Positions 10,885-21,631 of a stretch of DNA of 64,000 nt are shown piece by piece. The position numbers were made by a program, and so were the translations under genes. Under the pieces are notes generated by a model. The model did no database searches and had not been told where the DNA came from. It saw only the letters and a list, made by a program, of their open reading frames with translations. Source of the stretch: Eurosta solidaginis (Eukaryota > Arthropoda > Insecta > Diptera > Tephritidae); assembly GCF_040869045.1 (NCBI RefSeq), contig NC_090323.1, forward strand, positions 176,908,083 to 176,972,082, written 5' to 3'. Position 1 is the first letter of the stretch; every line of letters starts with the position of its first letter.

Positions 10885-13358
10885 CAAGTAAGGAAGGTTA
10901 AGTTCGGGTGTAACCGAAGATTACATACTCAGCTGAGAGCTTTGGAGACAAAATAAGGGAAAATCACCATTTAGCAAAATGAACCTAGGGTAACCCTGGA
11001 ATGTGTTTGAATGACATGTGTTTCAAGTGGAAGGTAATAAAGAGTATTTTAAAAGAGAGTGGGCCATAGTTCTATAGGTGGTCGCCTTTTCGAGATATCG
11101 CCATAAAGGTGGACCAGGGGTGACCCTAGAATTTGTTTGTACAATATGGGTATCAAAAGAAAGGTGTTAATGAGTATTTTAAAAGGGAGTAATCCTTAGT
11201 TCCATAGGTGGACGCCGTTTCGAGATATCGCCATAAAGGTGGAGCAGGGGTGACCCTAGAATTTGTTTGTACGATATGGGTATCAAATGAAAGGTGTTAA
11301 TGAGTATTTTAAAAGGGAGTAAACCTTAGTTCCATAGGTGGACGCCGTTTCGAGATATCGCCATAAAGGTGGAGCAGGGGTGACCCTAGAATTTGTTTGT
11401 ACAATATGGGTATCAAAAGAAAGGTGTTAATGAGTATTTTAAAAGGGAGTAATCCTTAGTTCTATAGGTGTTCGCCTTTTCGAGATATCGCCATAAAGGT
11501 GGACCAGGGGTGACTCTAGACTTTGTTTGTACGATATGGGTATCAAATGAAAGGTGTTAATGAGTATTTTAAAAGGGAGTAAACCTTAGTTCCATAGGTG
11601 GACGCCGTTTCGAGATATCGCCATAAAGGTGGAGCAGGGGTGACCCTAGAATTTGTTTGTACAATATGGGTATCAAAAGAAAGGTGTTAATGAGTATTTT
11701 AAAAGGGAGTAATCCTTAGTTCCATAGGTGGACGCCGTTTCGAGATATCGCCATAAAGGTGGATCAGGGGTGACCCTAGAATTTGTTTGTACAATATGGG
11801 TATCAAAAGAAAGGTGTTAATGAGTATTTTAAAAGGGAGTGGGCCTTAATTCTATAGGTGGACGCCTTTTCGAGATATCGCCATAAAGGTGGACGAGGGG
11901 TGACTCCAGAATTAGTTTGTACGATATGGGTATCAAATTAAAGGCATTAATGAGAGTTTTAAAAGGGAGTGGTTGTAGTTGTATATGTGAAGGCGTTTTC
12001 CAGATATCAACCAAAATGTGGACCAGGGTGACCCAGAATATCATCTGTTGGATACCGCTAATTTATTTATATATGTAATACCTGCCACGATTTTAAGGGT
12101 TTTTTATTTCGCCCTGCAGAACTTTTTCATTTTCTTCTACTTAATATGGTAGGTGTCACAACCATTTTATAAAGTTTTTTCTAAAGTTATATTTCACGTC
12201 AATAAAACAATCCAATTACCTTACCATGTTTCATCCCTTTTTTCGTATTGGGTATAGAATTATGGCATTTTTTTCATTTTTCGTAATTTTCGGTATCGAA
12301 AAAGTGGCCGTGGTCATAGTCGGATTTCGTTCATTTTTCATACCAAGATAAAGTGAGTTCAAGTAAGTACGTGAACTAAGTTCATTAAAGATATGTCGAT
12401 TTTTGCTCAATTTATCGTGTTAACGGCCATGCGGAAGGACAGACTAACGACTGTGTATAAAAACTGGGCGTGGCATCAACCGATTTCGCCCGTTTTCACA
12501 GAAAACAGTTAACATCATAAAATCTATGCCCCTACCAAATTTCAAAAGGATTGGTTAATTTTTGTTCGACTTATGGCGTTAAAACTATCCTAGACAAATT
12601 AAATGACAAAGGGCGGAGCCACGCCCATTTTGAAATTTTCTTTTATTTTTGTATTTTGTTGCACCATATCATTACTGGAGTTGAATGTTGACATAATTTA
12701 CTTATATACTGTGAAGATATTAAATTTTTTGTTAAAATTTTACTTTAAAAAATTTTTTTTTTAAAAGTGGGCGTGGTCCTTCTCCGATTTTGCTAATTTT
12801 TATTAGGCGTACATATAGTATTAGGGGTAACGTCCCTGCCAAATTTCATCATGATATCTTCAACGACTGACAAATTAAAGCTTGCAAAACTTCTAAATTA
12901 CCTTCTTTTAAAAGTGGGCGGTGCCACGCCCATTGTCCAAAATTTTACTATTTTTCTATTCTGCGTCATAAATTCAACTCATCTACCAAGTTTCGTCGCT
13001 TTATCTGTCTTTGGTAATGAATTATCGCACTTTTCGGTTTTTCGAAAATTTCGATATCGAAAAAGTGGGCGTGGTTATAGTCCGATATCGTTCATATTAA
13101 ATAGCGATCTGAGATGAGTACTCAGGAACCTACGTACCAAATTTCATCAAGATACCTCAAAATTTACTCAAGTTATCGTGTTAACGGACGGACGGACGGG
13201 CGGACGGACGGACATGGCTCAATCAAATTTTTTTTCGATCCTGATTATTTTGATATATGGAAGTCTATATCTATCTCGATTCCTTTATATATGTACAACC
13301 AACCGTTATCCAATCAAACTTAATATACTCTGTGAGCTCTGCTCAACTGAGTATAAAA
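10885..13358 (-). mobile_element. Family I Helentron-like non-autonomous element, copy B
   Basis: Same structure as copy A, in the opposite orientation. The hairpin end (CAAGTAAGGAAGG, then GTTCGGGTGTAACCGAA) is at 10885. The other end, GCTCAACTGAGTATAAAA, is at 13358. It carries a 130-bp array at 11020-12010 and a GTCC run (as GGAC) at 13185-13213. The non-array part (12080-13350) shows boxes GGGCGTGG or CCACGCCC at 12466, 12619, 12770, 12924 and 13067. A degraded box lies near 12306. It sits within the 212-bp satellite. No target duplication is evident; the base before the left end is part of an AAC shared by several copies. Confidence 0.65.
11020..12010 (-). repeat. 130-bp tandem array inside copy B (about 7 units) with a dimeric higher-order pattern
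   Basis: CCATAAAGGTGG recurs at 11101, 11231, 11361, 11491, 11621, 11751 and 11881, exactly 130 bp apart. Two unit subtypes alternate over the first five units. One has ACAATATGGGTATCAAAAGA with AATCCTTAG; the other has ACGATATGGGTATCAAATGA with AAACCTTAG. This gives a 260-bp higher-order repeat. Confidence 0.9.
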
Positions 13359-13709
13359 AAATGCGCGATGATGATTTTCTCAAGAGCAAAATTATGTCAA
13401 TAATACAAAGCGAAAAAAAATATTTGATGGCCGCTTTGACAGCTGGCGGTGATGTCAGATCGCCTTGCTTCGGATTGCGGCGAATTCGTTTTATGGGATT
13501 TACGAGGTGGAGGCTGCCACACGTCCATAAAGATTCCCAATGGGAAATTTAAGGCTAGATACAATTCATTGATTTTGTGGGTAATTCAATATAATACAAT
13601 TCCATATAATCGAATATAATACAAACTACGGGTTATAAATGAGTTCATAGACATACGTATGTACAAGGGGGAGATGGGACGGGTGACAGCCTACGCCGCG
13701 TAAACAATC
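13359..13709. other. unassigned spacer
   Basis: Non-satellite sequence between copy B and the satellite. A short open frame runs out of copy B to 13552 but has no recognisable domain. No gene is supported. Confidence 0.4.
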
Positions 13710-14167
13710 TCTGATTTTATAAAATTTACAGTGTGTGATTGCAACAATTTTCTACTTGCAAACAAGTTGATTTTAGATTATAAATTTTACAATTAGAAAA
13801 AATGCAATCAAACTTGTTTTTATCAAATAAATCAATCGTTAATTTTGAGTAAAAATTATTGTACAATAAAAATTGTGTTACAATAGCTGATTGAACAATA
13901 AAAATTTTAATCTACTCCCATTTCTTTGTATGTGATTGCAATCGACTTTCTGTTTAACATAAGGTTTGGGTTGGATTTAAAATTTTTCAACCACAATCAA
14001 ATCAGCAGAGCGATCGTGGACTTAAAGTAATATTGTACACTCAAAATTATGTTACAATCATTGATGTTATGAAAATTACAATATATAATCATTACTTTGT
14101 ATGTGATTTCAATCACTTTTCTGCTAACAATCAAGTTAATTCAAGATTGTAAATTTGACAACCACAA
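13710..14167. repeat. A+T-rich satellite, middle portion
   Basis: This continues the repeat of 9362-10360. Shared phrases are ATTGTGTTACAATAG (13872) and CAAAATTATGTTACAATC (14042), here about 175 bp apart, which suggests a shortened unit. It is cut at 14168 by copy C. Confidence 0.6.
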
Positions 14168-16270
14168 CAAGTAAGGAAGGCTAAGTTCGGTTGTAACCGA
14201 ACACTACATACTTAGCTGAGAGCTCTGGAGACAAAATAAGGAAAAATCACAATGTAGGAAAATGAACCTAGGGTAACCCTGGAATGTGGTTGTATGGCAT
14301 GTGTATCAAATGGAAGGTATTAAAGAGTATTTTAAAAGGGAGTGGACCATAGTCCTATAGGTCGACGCCATTTCGGGATATCGCCATTAAGGTGGACCAG
14401 GGGTGACTATAGAATGCGTTTGTACGATATGGGTATAAAATTAAAGGTGTTAATGATTATTTAAAAGGAAGAGGGCCTTAGTTCTATAGGTGGACACCTT
14501 TTCGAGATATCGCCATAAAGGTGGACCAAGGGTGAATCTGGAATGTGTTTGTACGATATGGGTATAAAATTAAAGGTGTTAATGAGTATTTTAAAAGGGA
14601 GTGGGCCTTAGTTTTATAAGTGGACGCCTTTTCGAGATATCGCCATAAAGGTGGACCAGGGGTGACTCCACAATGTCTTTTTACGATATGGGTATCAAAT
14701 GAAAGGTGTTAGTGATTATTTAAAACGTAGTGGGCCTTAGTTCTATAGGTGGACACCTTTTCGAGATATCGCAAAAAGGGTGGACCAGGGGTGAATCTAG
14801 AATATGTTTCTACGATACGGTTATCAAAGTAAAGGTAATTATGAGGTTTTAAAAGGGAGTGGCCCTTAGTTGTATATGTGAAGGCGTTTTCGAGATATTG
14901 ACCAAAATGTGGACCAGGTTACCCAGGACATCATCTGTCGGGTACCGCTAATTTATCTATATATGTAATACAACGAAGAGTATTGCTGCCAAGATTTCAA
15001 GGGCTTTTGATTTCGCCCTCCAGAATTTTTTCATTTTCTTCTATTTAATATGGTAGGTGTCACACCCATTTTACAAAGTTTTTTCTAAAGTTATATTTTG
15101 CGTCAATAAACCAATCTAATTACCATGTTTCATCTCTTTTTTCATATTTGGTACAGAATTATGGCATTTTTTTTCATTTTTCGTAATTGTCGATATCGAA
15201 AAAGTGGGCGGGGTCATAGTCGGATTTCGGCCATTTTTTATACCAAGATAAAGTGAGTTCATGTAAGTACGTGAACTAAGTTTAGTAAAGATATAACAAT
15301 GTTTGTTCAAGTTATCGTGGAGCGGAAGGACAGACGGTCGACTGTGTATAAAAACTGGGCGTGGCTTCAACAGATTTCGACCACTTTCACAGAAAACCTT
15401 CATCCTCACAGAATCTATGCACCTACCAAATTTCACAAGGATTGGTAAGTTTTTGTTCGACTTATGGCCTTAAAAGTATTCTAGACGAATTAAATGAAAA
15501 AGGGCGGAGCCACGCCCATTTCGAAATTTTCTTTCATTTTTGTATTTTATGGCAACGTATCATTACTGGAGTCGAATGTTGACACAATTTACTTATATAC
15601 TGTAAAGATATTAAATTGTTTGTTAAAATTTTTAAAGTGGGCGTGGTCCTTCTCCGATTTTGCTAATTTTTATTAAGCGTATATATAGTAATGTTCGTCA
15701 TCCCATTTTGCTAATTTTTATTTAGCACACATATAGTAATAGGAGGAACGTGCCTGCCAAATTTCATCATGATATCTTCAACGACTGCAAAGTTACAGCT
15801 TGCAAAACTTTTAAATTACCTTCTTTTAAAAGTGGGCGGTGCCTCGCCCATTGTCCAAAATTTTACTAATTTTCTATTTTGCGTCATAAGGTCAACGCAC
15901 CTACCAAGTTCCATCGCTTTATCCGTTTTTGGTAAGGAATTATCGCACTTTTTCGGTTTTTCGAAAATTTCGATATCGAAAAAGTGGGCGTGGTTGTAGT
16001 TCGATTTCGTTCATTTTAAATAGCGATCTGAGATGAGCGCCCAAGAACCTATATACTAAATTTCATCAAGATACCTCAAAAATTTAATCAAATTATCGCG
16101 TTTACGGGCGGACGGACGGACGGACATGGCTAAATGAATTTCTTTTTCCGCTCAGATGATTTTGATATATAGAAGCCTATATCTATCTCGATTAGTTTAT
16201 GCCGTTACGGATTACCGTTATGCGAACAAAGTTAATATACTCATTGAGCACTGCTCAGCTGAGTATAAAA
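14168..16270 (-). mobile_element. Family I Helentron-like non-autonomous element, copy C
   Basis: It begins CAAGTAAGGAAGGCTAAG at 14168 with the 3' hairpin, and ends CTCAGCTGAGTATAAAA at 16270. The internal 130-bp array (14300-14890) holds only 4-5 diverged units. The body carries the usual spaced GGGCGTGG/CCACGCCC boxes, a GGAC run near 16109 and a local duplication of the AATTTTTATT block around 15665-15722. The start-side end differs from the other copies after the GGAC run (ATTAGTTTATGCCGTTACGG), so it is a separate subtype. Confidence 0.65.
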
Positions 16271-16550
16271 AGCAATAACATTTTATTAGAAACAAATCAG
16301 TGAGGCAATCGTTGATTTTAAATCGAAATCATTGTGCAATCAAAATTATGTTACAATTGTTAATTGAGCAATCATTAACTGTATAAAAATATCAATCTAC
16401 AATCATCGCTTTGTATGTGATTGCGATCACTTTTGTAAAATTTACAATCACAAAAATGCAAAAAACTTTAATTATAAACAAATCACAAAAAATGCAAACA
16501 ACTTCGATTATAATAAATTGATTCAAAATCAAAATTATTGTGAATTTTTA
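16271..16550. repeat. A+T-rich satellite, right portion
   Basis: This repeats the TTGATTTTAAAT and AATCAAAATTATGTTACAA (16337) blocks of the same satellite, ending in a short duplication of CACAAAAATGCAAA. Confidence 0.6.
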
Positions 16551-17439
16551 CAGCTTTGGCACGCAATGTTCTGATTTTCAAAAGGATGCGCCACTCTTCT
16601 ACACTCATTTTCTCTTGAATCCAAAACAACCAATCGAAAGCATGAAAAATAAAGTTAAAAATTTTAAGTAGCTTTAATTAAAACGCGTTCCAAGTACAAT
16701 CGCTGGATTTCACTAAAAATTTTATATCCAACAAACTTTAATCAATAAATATGTACATTGTATGTACTTGAGTATTTAGCCAAAGCTATCTAAAGCTAAA
16801 ATAATCTGCTTCTACTGATGCAAAGTCAACTTCGTCGATGCAAATTATTTTTGTTTAATGAAAATTTCCATTTTTCGACAAGCTTTAATGAATCTAAAAT
16901 TTTTGGTATTTTGTAAAGTTTCAGTTTAATTTAATTAGCAAAGTTCAACGTAGAACAAAATACTACGTAGAATAAAAAATATTTTACAGTTTATAAATTT
17001 ACTTTTATAGAGTTGATTTAAAAAAAATTCTGGAGAAGGTATTTTTATAACCAGTTGTTGTGTATCGAATAAACAGGAAGTGGTACACTAGCGTAATTTT
17101 ATAATTTAGTGAACACTTGCTGTTATTTGGCAAGTTTGTGCCACCTGAAAACTAATTTCGTACTGTGAGGACCAAATATAATCCCTTAATTTGGTTCACG
17201 CAAAGCCACCGCCCTATAACACCGACAAGTAACACAGACAACGGAACACAAATAAAACTCTAAAAAAGAACACAACCAAGTCTCTTAAACATCACTAGCA
17301 CAACGAGTTGCCGCAACACTCCATAGCAACACCGTAACCATGGTAGTGCAACGAACTATGCTAGCAACATCAATAGCATTAGCTATGAAAAGAAAAACAC
17401 AAGAAGACTGCAGGCAGTCAGCACGCAGTTGTGGTTGCG
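16551..17439. other. unassigned A+T-rich sequence
   Basis: No gene is recognised. The block from about 17040 is less A+T-rich. TGTATCGAAT occurs here (about 17061) and again at about 18421, which might mark the two ends of an unknown element. Two occurrences of ten bases are weak evidence. Confidence 0.35.
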
Positions 17440-17920
17440 ACCTGAGCTACTATTGAAGCGCTCTGGAAGGCATATTGGTTTTGACCATTGCAAGCCAGTG
17501 CGGTTCATAGGAGAAAGGCGTGGGCTATGAATTGTGGGTAAGCTGGTTTTGACCGCTCTACAACGCTTTAGCCAATGCTCGCTCTCTCGTAAGCAAACGT
17601 CCTCCACAGCATCGTGATCTCGCGTTCAACCAAACGTCAACCGTGGAAGAAGTACGTCGGTATCCGCAGTAGCAGTGAATTGAAGTGAAACGCCACAACG
17701 TGACTGTACCGAGGCTAACGGAATTCACCTAATGGGACGCGAAGTTGTGATTATTTCCCGAGCAGCAATTGAATGGCATCTGAAAGGCGTATCAGTTTTA
17801 ACCATCGCAAGACAGTTCCCTTTATAGGAGAAAGCCGTGGGCTGAGGATTGTGGGTAAGCTGGTTTTGACGGCGGCTCTACAACGCCTTAGACCACCCTC
17901 GCTCCCTGCAAAGGGAAGGC
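17440..17920. repeat. diverged direct duplication, offset 317 bp
   Basis: A ~160-bp block at 17440-17600 is repeated at 17757-17917. Anchor phrases are GGCGTGGGCT...ATTGTGGGTAAGCTGG at 17517 and GCCGTGGGCT...ATTGTGGGTAAGCTGG at 17834. No coding function is recognised; short open frames on both strands here lack known motifs. Confidence 0.7.
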
Positions 17921-17977
17921 CCCCAGCGTCACGAGCCCGCGCACTACCGCCGTAAGCCTCGGCAGAAACAGCAGAGC

Positions 17978-18175
17978 TACGCAAACATACGACGATGGCC
18001 ACGGCAGAGTCACGCAAGCATACGACGTTGGTTACAACAGAGTTACGCTAACATACGACGTTGGCCGCTGCAGAATTACGCAAGCAAACGACGTTGACCT
18101 CAGCAGAGTTACGCTAACATACGACGTTGACCGCAGCAGAGTAACGCAAATATACGACGTCAACCATACCAGAGT
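17978..18175 (+). repeat. 33-bp minisatellite, six units, open in one frame
   Basis: TACGC(A/T)A(A/G)CATACGACG-like cores start at 17978, 18011, 18044, 18077, 18110 and 18143, exactly 33 bp apart. In the frame starting at 17979 the repeat reads as an 11-residue unit, R-V-T-(Q/L)-x-Y-D-V-x-x-x. That frame stays open from about 17892 to about 18230 but has no ATG. A period divisible by three keeps any stop-free frame open, so coding is not shown. It could be an exon of an unrecognised gene or simply a minisatellite. Confidence 0.75.
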
Positions 18176-18589
18176 TACACTCACGCAGAAGCACCGACAT
18201 AAGCCGCAGCAGAGACAGCGCAGTCGCTAACCGTAAGAGAAACACGCCGACGCAAGGCGTCACTGAGATACATTTACACATACCCAGGCAACGACCAGCA
18301 AGGCGTCCTAACGGAACGCTCCTAACGGGACACGAAGACCGTTAGCCCACCACAAATCATAGAGCAAGCATCAAACGAAGTGAAGAATACATACATATAT
18401 TTCTTATATTATAGTTATATTGTATCGAATTAAAGCAATAAAGTGAATTTTATATGAAAACGATTTGCAAGGTGCCCCGAAATACAAATTTATTGTTAGC
18501 GAACCTTGGACACGGCGAGTATACCCCAGTACTTATTGAAGAAGCACCGGGGCAAGGAAAAGCTTCGTTGCAGTACATCAGTCTCTATT

Positions 18590-18915
18590 TTGAAATTCTA
18601 TTTTATTCAGTTGTAACTCTTATGATGTCCTTTTTTTTTCAATTTACTCCCACTACCTATTTTCTCTGGGTTTTCTCCTACTTCTCCTTTTTCTTTCTTT
18701 TATTTACTTTGGTCTTTGCACTCTATCTTTTTTGTGCTCCATCCACCCTCTCCCCTTCTCCTTCTTCTAAATTTTTACACTACATCCCTTTTATTTTGTC
18801 TCTGTTTATTTCCCGTCTTTGTTTATCTTACTCTGCCTTTTATCTACTCTTCTTCGCCGTGCCACTCCATCTACCTCTCGGTATTCCTCTTTCCATACCT
18901 CTCGTTAGCTCTATC
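18590..18915. repeat. pyrimidine-rich low-complexity tract
   Basis: About 320 bp on the plus strand is dominated by C and T (TTTCTCC, CTTCTCC and similar). The 156-residue frame crossing it is hydrophobic because of composition and is not a credible gene. Confidence 0.7.
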
Positions 18916-19079
18916 AAACTATGAATATAATTTATTAAAAAAATACCTGTTTGTTGCTTATTTTCAAAAAAAAGTATCCCAAATATCAACCTAAGCAAAA
19001 ATCTACTTATTTACATTCGGTACCTACAAGCTCAGAGGTATCCATTTAAGGTGTAGTGTGCTGTGTGTGGGGAAATAAT
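18916..19079. other. short spacer
   Basis: A+T-rich sequence with no gene or repeat that I can see. Confidence 0.4.
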
Positions 19080-19600
19080 TTGTTTCCGAGGAGCATCTAA
19101 AACTCCAAAGCTTTTTTCGGAGAAATAGGCCAGTAGATCCTAAATGATCCCGAAATACGAAATAGTAACTAAAGCCATCACGAAATAGTCCCGAAAATAT
19201 TCAGAAATACTAGACGTGGTAAGATATAATATCCCGAAGTAATGCGAAGATACTCCCGAATTCATATCTTGTAGGGAAATAATTTCGAAATTATAACAAA
19301 TCAATTCCGAAATAGCCCCGAAATTATCTTGAAAACAATTCCAATATAATTCGAAAAGAGTCCCAACCAGATCAGAACAAATTCTCTAAACAATAACAAA
19401 TGATCCCGAATATCGCCCAAAAAACAAACTAGCAAAAATACCGCAGTACAACGAGAACAATCGCGAATTCCTCCGAAATGGCTTCAAGTTTCATAATAAA
19501 TCGTTGAATGTTCGCTGAAAGTAACCCCGAATATTTCCAAAATAATCTGGAGCCCTAGACGCAGCCCCGAAATTATTTAGAAGGGGTACTACGATGGTGG
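19080..19600. repeat. degenerate short-period repeat built on CCCGAAAT
   Basis: CCCGAAAT, CCGAAAT and near variants recur every 20-35 bp (for example ATCCCGAAAT, GTCCCGAAAA, GCCCCGAAAT). The same theme appears at 39815-41240. No gene is present. Confidence 0.6.
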
Positions 19601-19689
19601 GGGAAAGAAAAATAATGGTTTCAAAGACCTATACTTAAAATAATTTGCAACATCTTTATTATATTAACCACATTGGGCATGTTCTCGCC

Positions 19690-20600
19690 TCATTTTTATT
19701 CACGCCTTCGGTCGTTTCCATTATTTCGGTGTAAAACAAGAATATTGAGTGAAGTTTTCATAACGATTTTTCGGGGACATCTTAAAAAAATTCGATTGCA
19801 GTGTCCCTCATAATTCTTCACTGGATAAGCATAATCATTAATTGGCGTTAAATGTGTAAGTGCTTTTGGCCATTTCATAACAAGTCAAGCCAGCTAACCA
19901 TGCTTTGGTCAAGTCTTCCCCCCTTCGTCTTGTCTCATTTACCGTAAGACCCGCTTTTTTCGCTTCTTTATCTAATCTCAAGAATTATCAGCATACGCCA
20001 ATAATTGTACGCTCTTATAATAGATTTTACCATTACGGTTTAGTTCTGCTGCTAGCCTAATCTTCTACACCATTATTTTAAAGAAATCACACGAAAGGGA
20101 ATCGTCTTGTCTGAAGCACCGATTGGTTTCGAATAGCTTTGCAGATGTCTTTTCCAATCCTTAAAGAGCTGGTGGTATTGCTCAACTTCATTTGCCAAAG
20201 CTTTATTAACTTTGCTGGGAAATTAAGTTCAGATATAAATGCTAGCCAGGAGCTACTTTTCTCGCTGTCAAATGGTGCGCCGAAGTCGACGAAAAGATTA
20301 TGAGTTTCAATTCTCTTCTCGTGAGTCTAGATTTACCAGATCTTAATCCCCACTGATAAGGCCCAATCAGTTTGTTGATTATGGGCTTCAACCTTTCGAA
20401 GAGTACGCATGCGAACAGCTCGATGGGTATTCCATCAATACCTGGCGCACTGCGATTTTTTTAGCCCAGATATTGCCATTCTCACCGTCATAATCGGATG
20501 CCGCAAAGTATTTTCCATCATTGCCGATTGGGGTATCGGGTTGGTCTTCTCCATCGCCAGCTAACAATGAGGAGAAGTATCTCATAGCACAGGAACAACA
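19690..20600 (-). pseudogene. RTE-clade LINE reverse transcriptase fragment
   Basis: The minus strand shows RT motifs in order from high to low coordinates. They are P-G-I-D-G-I-P-I-E-L-F-A-C-like (about 20450-20400), L-I-G-P-Y-Q-W-G-L-R-S-G-K-S (about 20375-20330), F-R-Q-D-D-S-L-S-C-D-F-F-K-I (about 20135-20085), A-A-E-L-N-R-N-G and L-A-Y-A-D-N-S (about 20055-19990), where active members have YADD. The open stretches 20388-20580 and 19696-19878 flank this. Several stops and frame changes are present and the second catalytic Asp is replaced by Asn, so the copy is inactive. Confidence 0.75.
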
Positions 20601-21260
20601 AATTTCAAAAGATAAAAATAATTGCATTAGATAACGAGTTACTGTAGGTACCAGGTCAATTTTTTTTTTGTACCTTTCATGAACATGAAATGGTATATTA
20701 ACTTTGGTCCGATGTTTGTAACGTTGAGAAATATAGAAGATAGTCTCACCATTAAGTATACCGAATTGATCAGGGCGACGAACTGAGATGATATAGCCAT
20801 GTCCGTCTGTCCGTCCGGCCGTCTGTCTATTTGAACGCAAAATTGTCCCTCAAATTTTGAGATATCTTAATAAAAGTTGGCACAGGGATGTATTTTTGTA
20901 TTATATTAGACATTTGTCGGATCCGGTAGGATCGGACCACTATAACATATATCTCCCATACAACCGATCGTTCAGATAAGACGATTTTGGTCATTCCTGC
21001 CGCAATTTAGGAAGTATAAACGTGAAACTCGGTGATATATATTCTAATATATCATAGAAGATATCCTGAAAAAATCACTTTGATCGGAGCTATATATAGT
21101 ATATATCACATACAACCGATCGTTCAGATAGAAAGATATTTGGCAATATCTCCCATAATTTCCAATATAAAAACGTTAAACTTAGTGATATTTATTCTAA
21201 TATATCATAGAAGATTTCCTGAAAAAATTACTTTGATCGGAGCTATATGTATATAGTATA

Positions 21261-21595
21261 TGTGGTAAATAAAACACTCCCGGTTGATTTTGCTGGTTAT
21301 TTATAATTTTAATTAATGTTAATAGTATTTTAGTTACATTCGCACTTAGGTTAAATTATAGGGTTTTATTTGTTAGCGCTCACAGATTAACGTCTGCGAA
21401 TTTACATTCCTCGTATTCAACTGAACTCAACTGTTCAAACGATGGCCGCTCTTCGATTTTGTCTATCAGACGCTTCGTTATATTTTCGACAGGTTGCCGC
21501 TTAACCCTTGGGTGAACTATTCTATAGGTTGCCAGCTGTACATTTAATTGCTAGCTATACTTAAACCTAACTCTTAACCTAAATCCCTTCCTACA
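21261..21595 (-). repeat. 3' LTR of the Ty3/gypsy element
   Basis: 335 bp. In element orientation it starts TGTAGGAAGGG and ends ACCACA. It appears identical to 27184-27518. The 36 bases between the Gag-Pol stop and this LTR end in CAGGGCGGCCGAT, not in a clean polypurine run. Confidence 0.95.
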
Positions 21596-21631
21596 ATCGG
21601 CCGCCCTGACAGGTTATTCGACCCTGAATAA

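Noticed and set aside
6491..13552. Short frames in the family I elements that recur in several copies
   Set aside because: They recur because the element recurs; they are broken differently in each copy and show no coding constraint.
17751..18017. 88-residue minus-strand and 60-residue plus-strand frames in the GC-rich block
   Set aside because: They overlap each other across the duplicated segment and show no known domain. GC-rich DNA has long chance frames.
18454..18924. 156-residue hydrophobic frame resembling a membrane protein
   Set aside because: The hydrophobic part is the pyrimidine-rich tract; Phe, Leu, Ser and Pro follow from composition. No known motif.
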